A stretch of DNA of 64,000 nt. Origin: Basidiobolus meristosporus CBS 931.73 (Eukaryota > Basidiobolomycota > Basidiobolomycetes > Basidiobolales > Basidiobolaceae). Below the pieces are notes generated by a model. It was not told the DNA's origin and did not search any database. It was given only the letters and a program-made list of their open reading frames with translations. Shown piece after piece: positions 23,420 through 33,593 of this stretch (its first letter is position 1; every line of letters starts with the position of its first letter). The translations under genes and the position numbers were made by a program. Location of the stretch: NCBI GenBank assembly GCA_002104905.1, contig MCFE01000373.1, positions 20,940-84,939 on the forward strand. Reading direction: 5' to 3'.

Positions 23420-23850
23420 CTCTACTCTCATTCTGAAATGATCAAATATCTCATTGTAGTGCTTCAGCTTCCTGCTGAGCACACAATTCCTAGGCTTCCT
23501 ATGAGCCATGATACATCCTAATCTCTGACAATCCTCTCCTATATAGGCTAAGTCTGCCATACATTTCTCCCCTCTACAGAATTCAGGATAACTCCCTACA
23601 CAGAGTGCTTTGTCATGCCTACTTCCAGCAAATGATCCACTAAGCCAGATGATGTTATCCTCAATGTCAGACAGTGCTTGGGGCTACACACAATGTGCCT
23701 TGTACTTGCCAGAGTAAATGTGCCTCTGCCTGCTACAAGGTCTGTTAATCCTGACTGGGAACTGTACAAAATGCTCCTGATATGGAACCTGTTGCTGAAT
23801 ACTCTGCAATACGGAAGTCTATTGGAGGTTCTGATCCTAGTATTCCAAGC
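23420..23850 (-). pseudogene. DDE_Tnp_4-type (PIF/Harbinger-like) transposase relic
   Basis: On the minus strand a frame reads SRQRHIYSGKYKAHCV, then IIWLSGSFAGSRHDKALC, then MADLAYIGEDCQ, then IMAHRKPRNCVLSRKLKHYNEIFDHFRMRVE. This is the conserved pattern of DDE_Tnp_4 transposases: YSGKKKxHT, then W(V/L)SGSxPGSxHD, then xxDxAYxG, then PxKKPRxxxLSxxxKxYN, then RxxVE. The second Asp (in SRHD), a later Asp (MADLAY) and the final Glu (RVE) can be seen. It is cut off exactly where the H-related LTR begins at 23,419, so the LTR probably truncated it. The N-terminal third is not found. Confidence 0.65.
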
Positions 23851-24263
23851 TTGCTCTAAGTCATTCAGACCCTCATATTTATATGGATATATTTACCCTA
23901 CCTCAGCAATCAGAATATGTTAATTAACTTGCCATGCACTACAATTACACCTCCATCAATTGCCATTTATCCCGTCTTTATATAGCAAAAATCATCTGCA
24001 AGCAATGACTTTGAGATTTTATTGATGATTTACTCTCAAGTCTATAATCAAATGGGAAATCTACAATGATGTGATCAAATCCATGCCAATGAGTTCTAAG
24101 TTGCATCATGCATAATATATGGAAAATTCAACAATTACATCAGTTTTCATACATATTTTATAAAAGACCAGGCTGATGCCAATATACTACTGCATAAGTA
24201 TCCAAATCTATCACTATGAGCCCTATATTGCAGCTCAACTCCTCTGTAGTAGGGCCTGGACAA
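23851..24263. other. Short unassigned stretch
   Basis: AT-rich sequence with no recognisable frame lies between the DDE_Tnp_4 relic and the solo LTR. It might be the N-terminal remainder of that transposase, decayed past recognition. Confidence 0.3.
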
Positions 24264-24609
24264 TGTTGCAAGAGTTTTGATGATTTAGGAAGTGATTGGG
24301 AGAACAAGTAGATTATTTGGTTTTCACTCAATGACTTATTCAATATAAAAGTGGTTTTATACTTTTACATGGTCTTGACATAACAAACACATAGAATAAG
24401 TTACAAATGGTCCCAAGAGCATGTGTGCAAAGCTTGGGGCTGTTTGAATAGCTTTGAAGATTTTCATGTTCTATGAACCTGGTATTTTGGTAAACTATTC
24501 TAAGTAAGTCCCAACAAGGAATTTGGTCAGTATTCTCTGGGATTGGAAGGTAATGATCTAAGTGACTAAGTTAAGTGAATATTTAGGTGGATTTACAAGC
24601 TTTACAACA
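24264..24609 (-). repeat. Solo LTR of copia family A/B, inverted
   Basis: 346 bp, running (minus strand) from TGTTGTAAAGCTTG to CTCTTGCAACA and matching the LTRs at 10,798 and 58,429 along its length. Flanks are GACAA on the left and TACAA on the right, a 5-bp target duplication with one substitution. There is no internal region, so it arose by LTR-LTR recombination. Confidence 0.85.
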
Positions 24610-26300
24610 TACAAAATCCATCCCCCAGCTCACTAGTGCAGTCTGGACCAGATAAGGTGATGTTGGCTATGTTTAAGTTCTTGCCAAATGATTTTAGTAT
24701 GGCACAAGTGTCTACAATGAGCCTTCATACAGATATTTGGCCACAACTCATCAATCACGCAGAGCTGGATACCTCACAGTGTTGAATAAGATGGAAGAAT
24801 AGGAGTCCAGAGCTGTGGCATGTGTTCTACATCAATATGCCAGTAGATGTATATAAGGAGATATATAACAACACAAGTATTGATGACAAGAATGAGCTGC
24901 AAGTGAGGGGACTTGACAAGGAAGCCAGATACAAACAATTCCACACGCAATTTGCACAGTATAGGAAAGACACATCTGTTTGTGGCTCAACTTTGGGAAA
25001 CAAAGTGATTGTGAATGATTTTTGCCTCAAATGACTAATGTACTACAGGATATTAGTAGAGCTAAGTGGCTTCTGGGAAAATATGCCCAGGGCTCATCAA
25101 GGCAACAATTCCAAAGTATCAGGCAGAGAATAAAGGAACACCTTGAGGAACCAGAAGGTAAGCTTCAAGAGGACCAACAGAGGCTGCAAGCAACTGTGTT
25201 TAGATTGTACCAGCATGCCTTACTTGACTCCTTACCATCCCCTGCAATGCTGGTGCACTGGCACATATCAGTCCAATCTATACCAATACCCAAAACAAAA
25301 GCGCCTCTTATCAAGTCAACATGAGCCAGATCAGCATCTGCACTTCAGAGCAAAACTACCAGAGCTTGCCAAGCTGCTCATTTGGACACAAGCTCATTGG
25401 AGCGGGCCAAGACACATCAGCATATAGCATCACATAAAACTCAGCCAAGTGCTATGCCAATGCATCAACTCATGTCTGTGCATGCTGTTTCACCTGACTA
25501 TCAGCAAGCTTTGACTGGGGAACTAACTGACAAAGACCTGCATGAAGTGTCTCCACACCAGAGCCTATGGCAAGTAAAGATCATGTCAGTTTGTGGCACT
25601 TCAGGCTAGTGCTGATATATCATCTGGAGTAATTCAGTGCAGCCAAGCTCCAGCATGGCACTCATCAACTAGGAGGCAAAATACTAACTACAAGTACACA
25701 GGTAGCCAAGATGATTGTCTACAAGGAGGTAGATGCAATTGCATTGAATTGTTACCATTTGTCATGATTCAAACAATGCATTTTCTTTGCAATTTATATC
25801 AAGTTGTTGGGAATTTCTCAATTTTTGATATAAGTAATATCAAAGTTGTCTTACATTTGAAACAAAGCCCCTTCAATAAACACCCTGCCTATATATACAT
25901 CATCTGTAACACTAGTGCCGTTATTTGATCTGATTGGCACCTACAGAATTGGTTGTGTACTTGCTATTACACCTTGTCCAGTCACTAAGATCAGGTATTT
26001 ACTTGCTCAATGGTCAAAATGGGATATATGATGGCAAATCAGGTAGCATATGTATTGGTCAATGACCTGTTTGGGGGCTCACAGCTTCAGAATGCTCTTG
26101 GACCTATCAATTATTGATGTACCATCTACTTGGAGTGATGGTAACCAAAAATAAAAAGTGTCAGTGTATTTCATAGTGTGATATGCTTTATTCCCATTTA
26201 CATTTAAGAACCATATAGAAACCATATCCAAACACCAGATTTTACCTACCACAGTAGTGGCATCAAATTGCGCACATGATGCAAACATTCAAAGTCAGCG
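24610..26300. other. Unassigned region with a possible broken plus-strand gene
   Basis: Two plus-strand frames follow each other: 24,822-25,034 (including DKEARYKQFHTQFAQYRKDT) and 25,022-25,324 (including RAKWLLGKYAQGSSRQQFQS and a Gln/Glu-rich helix). They look like one protein broken by a frameshift near 25,020. I do not recognise the family. It may be an accessory ORF of a transposon or a captured host fragment. From about 25,750 to 26,300 I see nothing. Confidence 0.35.
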
Positions 26301-26900
26301 TAATCATCTGTGCCAACCTCATCATGTCAGATTGTGCCATAGTGTGCCAGATTGTCCCATATAGTGCAAAATCATCCAAGCGCAATCCTGCCTACTGATA
26401 GCTACAATATTGCACTTGATTGTTCTTTACAACAGCAGATCATGCATGTGCCCCAGCACAGTGCAATGAAGCAAGTCTATTGTTCTCCATGGGTGTTATC
26501 TCATTGCACATTAGTGTTTTGCCAGGCTCATGCAGGGTACTGTTGCAAGGGGAGATAGGCTCACAATGCGTCAATGAGCCTTCTCCTTCAGAGCTATCAC
26601 TCCACTGGCCATATTCAGAAGGCTTTGGTGAGCCTAAAGGTTTCACAAGCTCACCCAGCTCAGTGTGCACATGGTCAAATCTGCAGCTGGGTACTGTTAT
26701 AGGTTTTAGGTGGCAAGCAAGATATGATTGGTACAACAGCACCTAATGTGGGCTAAATATGACTCTGTGGCAAAATGCAGGCTGTGATCCTTGCAATACT
26801 TCTTAAGCTGTCTGAATCCTTTATAGCTGCAAGGCTTGTTACAATATCCACATGGTTTTGTTTCTTTACTCTTTTGGCATCTGTTAACAGTGTAACACTA
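26301..26900 (-). pseudogene. TNP2/Plavaka-like relic P2, N-terminal part
   Basis: The minus-strand frame 26,440-26,742 encodes an acidic linker (PLGSPKPSEYGQWSDSSEGEGSLTHCEPIS) homologous to P1 at 21,472-21,684 and to P3 near 43,210-43,340. The zinc-finger-like segment continues upstream to about 26,880. A GTGCCAGATTGT-rich sequence at 26,330-26,370 resembles the repeats at 19.0-19.6 kb. Confidence 0.55.
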
Positions 26901-26949
26901 CCATATCACTTTTTTGTCAATATTCACATGAATTGAGTACAGTTCTTAT

Positions 26950-27450
26950 CTGAGGCATTGCACCTTGACAAATGTAAGATTCTAAGATGACCCACCTCAA
27001 TAGACATTTTAAATAAAGCTGTGATTCCATATATATAAGCATATGTAACACTCCATCCCCTTAGGCATGACCCACTTCTATATATGTGCTGCCAACAAAT
27101 AAAGCAAAGTTATCTGGTTCCCACCCCAACCTTACAGCTAATAGCAACAGAAGAACAATTGGACAACAGCCTGCCCTGACATTCAGTGCAACAAGCAGCA
27201 ATGCATCCAAAAGATGCATGTCAACGGTGTGCCCACTGAGGGTAATAATGCAGACTTCTCAAATTCTCTGTCAAGTGTACATTCAAGAATCTCTGCAGAG
27301 CAGCAATCTTACCACAATGCTCAGGTAGATGTGAAGGCGGTAAGTATAGTACCCAAACCAATGACTTTTGTAACATGACCACCACCAATATCAGTAAGTA
27401 TGCTGCCATCTCACACCAAAGCATCAATAAGTTATGCTATCAAAAAAATT
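26950..27450 (+). pseudogene. R1 repeat-encoded protein, N-terminal fragment
   Basis: The plus-strand frame from 27,086 shares AKLSGSxPN, then RRTIGQQPALTFSATS, with the copy at 43,765 (MIGLLLALTLSAT). The copies match at DNA level through about 27,330. The family is unidentified; it is Ser/Thr-rich at this end. Confidence 0.45.
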
Positions 27451-28560
27451 TGGTCCTGCAGGTGCATCCAATCTGAATCAGCCATCTGGATCTTGCAGTG
27501 AGGCTGTCAAAAGGCTGATGGCCAAGAACTAATGACCCCCTATTCAGTATTATAACAAGATCATGATGGCATTTTGCTAATTTTGCTGCTAAATAGAGTC
27601 AAAAGCTTTGAAGTGTTTGAGCTGTCTTTTGAAGAGAATTGCAAGGTATAGTAAGAGACTTGATGCATTCTATATTTACCTACATGGACCCAACTGGCCA
27701 AAACATTGAATTACCTTATATGGAAAGAAGTTTAATGGTGTTCTGATGGCCTTATTGCAAAACTTTGCCGGCACTTTAGCAGCAGTACAGTAGCCTACTG
27801 CAATTTCTGTATAAGGCTACCATAACAATTTACCAAATAGTATTTTCTTTTTTAGCTCCCCTTGGGCCTTTCATATGTTCCACTATAAAATCATCCTTCT
27901 TTCTTTGCTTACCCGCTACTACCATGGGCTTTCCACATATAGCTCAAATCCAAAAAAATATGACATCCTGTGTACTGACCTCTGCATAAACACACACCTA
28001 CTGCAATTGAAATACTTCTATCACCTCAACCTTACAGCTTTATAGTGTGATACTTGCAAAGATGCCCTATACCTTGCATTGCAGGTGGCATTCACATTTT
28101 GCAAATGTATACCTGATTGCATCTGCTTTTGCAACCAAAACCTTCTGAATATCTGCAAAGCACTCCTTATGCTAATTGCACTCTGGCTTTTGTTTATGAG
28201 CACTCTCTATTAAATGGTGTACCAACTGGATTGTAATCAACAGAAAACCGGCATACATTGGTAAAGTTGTCCTAATAAAATTAGTTGTTTGTTGCATCTG
28301 ACTTAACTTTGCATTACTTAACTGATTACCCATGCATGGGGGCTGCTTAGCTTCTTGGTGCCAAAGACATAGGTATCTCCATGTGCAAATCTCTCCTCAA
28401 AATTTTCCAGCTCTTCCTGGCTATCCTCCATGTGCCAACTAATCATATTCATACTATACTTGAATGTTATGTTTTTGATTAGATTAGGATACAACAGTAC
28501 ATTCAACTTGACTTTTCTTACTATCTTCCTACAAATCTGCTTTGTAGGTAACTCCCCAAA
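27451..28560 (-). pseudogene. TNP2/Plavaka-like relic P4, C-terminal part
   Basis: The minus-strand frame 28,318-28,506 carries EERFAHGDTYVFGTKKLSSPHAWVIS, matching KCSHRDTYADGTKKLRSINEWVIS of P3. Further left the sequence matches the C-terminal tail region (near 27,680-27,760) and the GGTCCTGCAGGTG stretch seen also near 41,330. Frames are broken throughout. Confidence 0.55.
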
Positions 28561-28704
28561 GATACAGCAAGCCTAGTATTTTCCACACACCAAGTAAGAT
28601 GGAGTAGAGATTGAACACTGTAGTAGCAAAGATCTACCAGGTATGCATTATGTCTGTGTTGTACCTATGAAAAATAAGTATGAAGATCCTATCAAAAGAC
28701 TATC

Positions 28705-29957
28705 TGTGGTAATGGAAAGTATTCCATTACTACAATATCTCTAAACCAATATTGCACTCATTTCTTTATTTTGCTTTTTTGCTATTGTAACACACAAGTG
28801 AAAGATCAAGAATTTCCAACTTTGATGAACAAATGCTCCAGACCCTGACAAGCAATCCACCCAAGAATTTTATGTCATACAAAACACGTAGTAGCCAACA
28901 CATGTTTCAAATTACAGCTCATTTAAAGCAGTACTTAAGGAGTTATGACCAAAAGAGTCCAATTATTATATATATTATGCCTTATTGCTAGGATTACTAG
29001 GGTGACTTTGATTGCATGTAACTTTCAAACCAGCCAATCAAATCACGTGAGATTTTCACAGGTGCTGCGCCTATGTCCGATCTGCGCCACTGCAAAATTT
29101 TAGCTTTGTATAACGTGTATTGCTTGCGCAATTGCCCAAAAACTTTGATCCTTCAAAATTTTCATATATATGACTTCCCCAGCTGAAAAATAAAGGGAGA
29201 GCCTCTCTTTCCAGAATCTCCACACTACAATTACAAGTTTAAAGGTTATAAGACTTCCCTTGCATCACTTGCACTGTTGAGTATTCTGACTTTGATTGGT
29301 ACTACATCAGTAAAGAGACTGCAAAGCTCACAAGAATCCAATCTAAGTTCTACAAGAAACTACCACTTTTCTGTCGGAAAAGTCCCCTCTAAGAAACTCC
29401 TTTACTCTAAAGACACCCCTTTAGGCACCCCTTTATTCTAAAGACCCCTTTAAGAAACCCCTTTACTCTAAAGAAGCCCCTTTAGGCACCCCTTTAGTGT
29501 AAAGTCCACTTTAGAGACCACTACAAGAAGCCCCTTTACTCTAAAGACACCCCTTTAGACACCCCTTTAGACACCCCTTTAGACACCCCTTTAGGTCTAA
29601 AGACCCTTTAGAGACTTCTACAACACACCCCTTTAGGTTAAAGGGGAGTTCAGAATTTCCATATTAGGCAATATTTTCTCAGAAAGTAAAGTGACTTCCA
29701 AATAAGGAAAATACTATAAAAGTAAATAAGCCCATTAGTCAACAGAAGGTCAGAACACTGCTGTAGAAGTGATAAACACTGCCTACAGTATATTTTGAGC
29801 CCAAGATTGAGGAAATTAGTGAAAGTTATATCTTCTATTGGTATATCAAACTCCCAATAAACTATTTCAGTATTAGCATACTGGAAGTTGTTGTATGTTG
29901 TTGATTAGCCTCTACATTGTAGAACAAGCCCCAAACTAATCATAATACAACACAACA
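28705..29957 (+). repeat. 5' LTR of gypsy element G
   Basis: Begins TGTGGTAATGG and ends AATACAACACAACA. A TATATATGACTTCC promoter-like motif lies near 29,165. Its last 632 bp recur as the split 3' LTR (32,230-32,715 and 36,333-36,452). The region 29,390-29,650 is a minisatellite. A likely primer-binding site, TGGTGGAGGACCTGGG, follows at 29,964-29,979; it has the form expected for complementarity to a tRNA 3' end, but I cannot name the tRNA. Confidence 0.8.
29390..29650. repeat. Minisatellite of CCCCTTTAG units inside the G LTR
   Basis: Some 20 irregular repeats contain the core CCCCTTTA. A 12-bp unit, ACACCCCTTTAG, is perfectly tandem four times near 29,545-29,600. The 3' LTR array (32,280-32,520) has only two tandem units at the same place and fewer repeats overall. 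Confidence 0.85.
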
Positions 29958-30025
29958 ACAATTTGGTGGAGGACCTGGGTAGTTTGAACCTTTCACTATA
30001 CAAGCATCAAGAAACGTTACAAGAA

Positions 30026-32229
30026 TGACCAATACACCACTCCCAGAGTTAATAGCCACTTTTAAAGGTGCCATCCAGTAAAATTCTCAGGAGAGAATGT
30101 TACTGAGTTTCTAGAAGAGTTTAACAATATAGCTGCAGCATTTGAGCTATCAAACAAGAACAAAATCCACTCTTTCCACTGAGGAGAGAAGTCTCTTTTT
30201 GACTATGCTACAATGCTATGACAATGTCTTTGCATTTAATGATGCACAAAGAGGATGTTTATCCACAGAGCTATTTCCACTGGTTAAGATCCATACCGTT
30301 GAACATACACCATAGGCACTGAGATCATATCCTATTCCCTCAAGATTACTGAACAAAGTAATTGAAATGCCACAATCAAGATTTCAAAGTGGAGTCATTG
30401 AATATAGCTATGGACCTTATCGCAATCCCTGGTTTACACCGTTGATGAAAAATGAAAGTCTACGGTTTATTCAAGACGTACAGCATTTGAATAAGGTCAC
30501 CATCAAAGATGCTATGCAACCACCCATACAACATGAGTATATTGAGTCATTTACTGGATATCCTCTGATTACAACATTGGATCTCTATTCAGGATATGAC
30601 CAAATACTTCTGGATCCTACCTCAAGAGATTTCACCGCTATGGATACACCAATAGGACTCATAAGGATGACAAGAATTCCTCAAGGATGGACAAACTCTG
30701 TCCAAAATTATCAACGTGCAATGATTTGAGTTTTGGATGACTGTTTCCCTGAGATATGCTGACCATTTCTTGATGACATTGCAGTTAAGAATAAGTCAAG
30801 AGAAAAAGATACATCGCATGTCTTACCTCAAGTAAGAAGATATGTTTATGATCACATAAGCACAGTTGAGAGGGTCATGAAGAAACTTCAAGCTTCTGGT
30901 CTGACTGTATCAGGAGCCAAATGCAAGTTTGGCTACAACAAAGCAATCATTCTAGGTGAACTTGTTACTGAAAAAGGGAGATTGCCTGATCCTGCAAAAC
31001 TTTCATCGGCACTAAATTGGAAGCCACCAAGGAATATTCATCAAGTCAGACAGTTATTAGGACTTACTGGTCTATTCAGAATCTGGATCAACAACTATGC
31101 TCAAATTGCTAAGCCACTGACTCAGTTATTACAGAAAAACCAGAAATTTGAATGGCATGAAGAACAGGCAAATGCTATGTCAACATTGCTTGAGTCATTA
31201 TCAAAGCCACCTGTCTTAGCAGCTATAGACTACAGTGTTATTGATTCACAACCAATCATTGTATCAGTTGATAGCTCTGGAACTGGGGTTGGTGGAATCA
31301 TGATTCAAGTTTCAAAAGTTCATCATTGACAACCTTGCAAATATCTCAGTAGACTTTTCAAAGGGAATGAGCTTAACTATCCATCTATCAAGAAAGAAGC
31401 ACTGGGAGTACTCTATGTACTCAAAAAGCTAAAGCCATACTTATTAGGAGTACACTTCACACTGGAGGTTGATGCCAAGCCATTATTAGGAATGTTGAAT
31501 AAGTTAGAGCTTTTGCCTGATCCTATTATAGCACGGTGGATATCATACATCCAGATCTTTGACTTTACGCTGCAACACATACCAGGAGTCAATCACAAAG
31601 GACCTGATGCCTTATCTAGAAAGCAACCAAATTCACCGTACTCAACTGATGATGATGAGATTGATGAGTTTCTTGAAAACACTAGTCTTGGATTCTCATT
31701 CAGACATATGATACAAAGCAATTATCAACAAATCAAGGAATTTCTTACATCACTCAAAGTTCCTGCTGATATTCCCACAAATCAATGCAAAAATTTTAAA
31801 AAGAAGGCTCTGAAGTTTATACTGCATGATGGCACACTTTTCAGAAAAAGCAAACATGGAGTTCCTTGACGGTATATACATAACAAGCATGATCAAGAGA
31901 AGATCATTCAAGAATTGCATGAATCTGAATCAGGAGGTCATAAGGGAATTACATCAACATATGCAAAAATCTCTTTACGGTATTTTTGGCCAACGCTGTA
32001 CACCAACACAAAAGAATATGTGAAATCATGTATTCCATGTCAAAGAAGAGACAACCAAAAGATGCATGAACCACTTCACAGTATATACACATCTTATGCT
32101 TGGCAAATTGCACATGTAGATATTATACATTTACCAAGGGCAACAGCTGGGTATAAGTATGTGGTGGACTGTTGTGATAACTTTACTGGTTGGATAGAGG
32201 CTAGAATGCTGAAACAAGCCAATGCCAAT
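30026..32229 (+). pseudogene. Ty3/gypsy gag-pol relic of element G
   Basis: An ATG at 30,026 opens a short gag start (MTNTPLPELIATFKG) that breaks down at once; most of gag and protease are deleted. Reverse transcriptase runs from 30,367 (FIQDVQHLNKVTIKDA, LDLYSGYDQILLD, then a decayed catalytic block FLDDIAVKNK near 30,770). Then come the RT thumb and RNase H (LGLTGLFRIWINNYAQIAKPLTQLL, VSVDSSGTGVGG), tether (GVNHKGPDALSRKQ), the integrase zinc domain (HESESGGHKG, then CIPCQRR) and the first part of the integrase core (HVDIIHLPRATAGYKYVVDCCDNFTGWIEAR). It ends abruptly at 32,229 where it joins LTR sequence. Stops at 30,727, about 31,327 and 31,868 break the frame. Confidence 0.85.
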
Positions 32230-32715
32230 GCTCACAAGAATCCAATCTAAGTTCTACAAGAAACTACCACTTTTCTGTTGGAAAAGTCCCCTCTAAGAAA
32301 CCCTTTTACTCTAAAGACACCCCTTTAGGCACCCCTTTAGTCCAAAGACCCCTTTAGAGACCCCTTTGAGAAGCCCCTTTAGGCACCCCTTTAGTGTAAA
32401 GTCCACTTTAGAGACCACTACAAGAAGCCCCTTTACTCTAAAGACACCCCTTTAGACACCCCTTTAGGTCTAAGGACCCCTTTAGAGACTTCTACAACAC
32501 ACCCCTTTAGGTTAAAGGGGAGTTCAGAATTTCCATATTAGGAAATATTTTCTCAGAAAGTAAAGTGATTTCCAAATAAGGAAAATACTATAAAAGTAAA
32601 TAAGCCCATTAGTTGACAGAAGGTCAGAACACTGCTGTAGAAGTGATAAACACTGCCTACAGTATATTTTGAGCCCAAGATTGAGGAAATTAGTGAAAGT
32701 TATATCTTCTATTGG
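32230..32715 (+). repeat. 3' LTR of element G, left part (5'-deleted)
   Basis: Corresponds to 29,326 onward of the 5' LTR, with a shorter minisatellite. The junction at 32,229/32,230 joins integrase codons directly to mid-LTR sequence, so an internal deletion removed the integrase end and the first 621 bp of the LTR. Confidence 0.85.
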
Positions 32716-33519
32716 TGTGGTAGGGTAATCATACCTCCCACAGACAGGTTTATTCATATAGTCATTATGATATACTTATCCATATTTTATCTTATCAGTA
32801 TTATCCCATTCTTCTTTTGCCCATATTATCAGTATTATCCCCATATGATGTTTACCCTGATTAGTTATTAGCATTAGTTATCCCAGATGTTATTCAGCTT
32901 TGTGATCAGTAGATGTATCTATATAAGGCAAGTACCCGCGTCAGTACCCGTGACACATGACCTAGGTCTGTGTTACCATCTCTACCATTTCAATACCATA
33001 TATGGTATTTCTATGTTGCACAGGTTTCAGACTACTGATTCCTGATTGGTTGAGAGTGCTGTGCCTTTTAGAACCTTCCAGGACATTCTTGGCATATTTT
33101 TAGCTCATAGTGATGTCATCAAGAATTCCACTGATACCTAGAATCTTCTAGAACCTTGTCATTAGTAATCACTTGGCAATCAGGAAAAGTATTTAAGGGA
33201 AAGCAATCCCGCATCAATAAATCATCCCTTCTATCAGTAACACTTCTACCTTATTGATTAGCAGTTGATCACTGCACCTGCCTTCAACAGTACATCTAAG
33301 ACCTGCCATCAAGGAGCTTTTCAGGGTAGTGCACAAGACACACAGAGGCCTTTGGAGACACTTGGAGCACCTAGGAATCTAGAGAAGCAGGAGCTTTTAC
33401 CATAGTGACATATTGACAAAGACACCAGCAGTTTAGACACAGAGGTTATTGCACCCATCAGACACCTCACACACCTTGAGTTGTGTAGCTTCTCCCAGGA
33501 GTACCTCTACACCACCACA
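32716..33519 (+). repeat. 5' LTR of element H
   Basis: Begins TGTGGTAGGG and ends CACCACCACA, a short terminal inverted repeat. It contains a 16-bp palindrome around CCATATATGG (32,996-33,005), a TATTTAAG promoter-like motif near 33,190 and AATAAA near 33,216. Confidence 0.92.
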
Positions 33520-33523
33520 TATT

Positions 33524-33541
33524 TGGCACCCAACGTGGGGG
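33524..33541 (+). other. Primer-binding site of element H (tRNA-Lys type)
   Basis: TGGCACCCAACGTGGGGG begins four bases after the 5' LTR. It differs at one base from TGGCGCCCAACGTGGGG, the well-known site complementary to the 3' end of tRNA-Lys(1,2). The PBS spacing and the strength of the match support tRNA-Lys priming. Confidence 0.75.
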
Positions 33542-33593
33542 GTTTGACTGAACTGCCCCTAGAAGACTTAAGAAAGAACAAATTATCAAGACC

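Noticed and set aside
29390-29650. Repeat array mistaken for a CRISPR
   Set aside because: Units are short, irregular and contiguous without unique spacers, and the array lies inside an LTR.
33524-33541. Element H as a vertebrate-type retrovirus because of its tRNA-Lys primer site
   Set aside because: No pol or env, the Gag and protease look like Ty3-type proteins, and Lys primer sites occur in LTR elements of many hosts.
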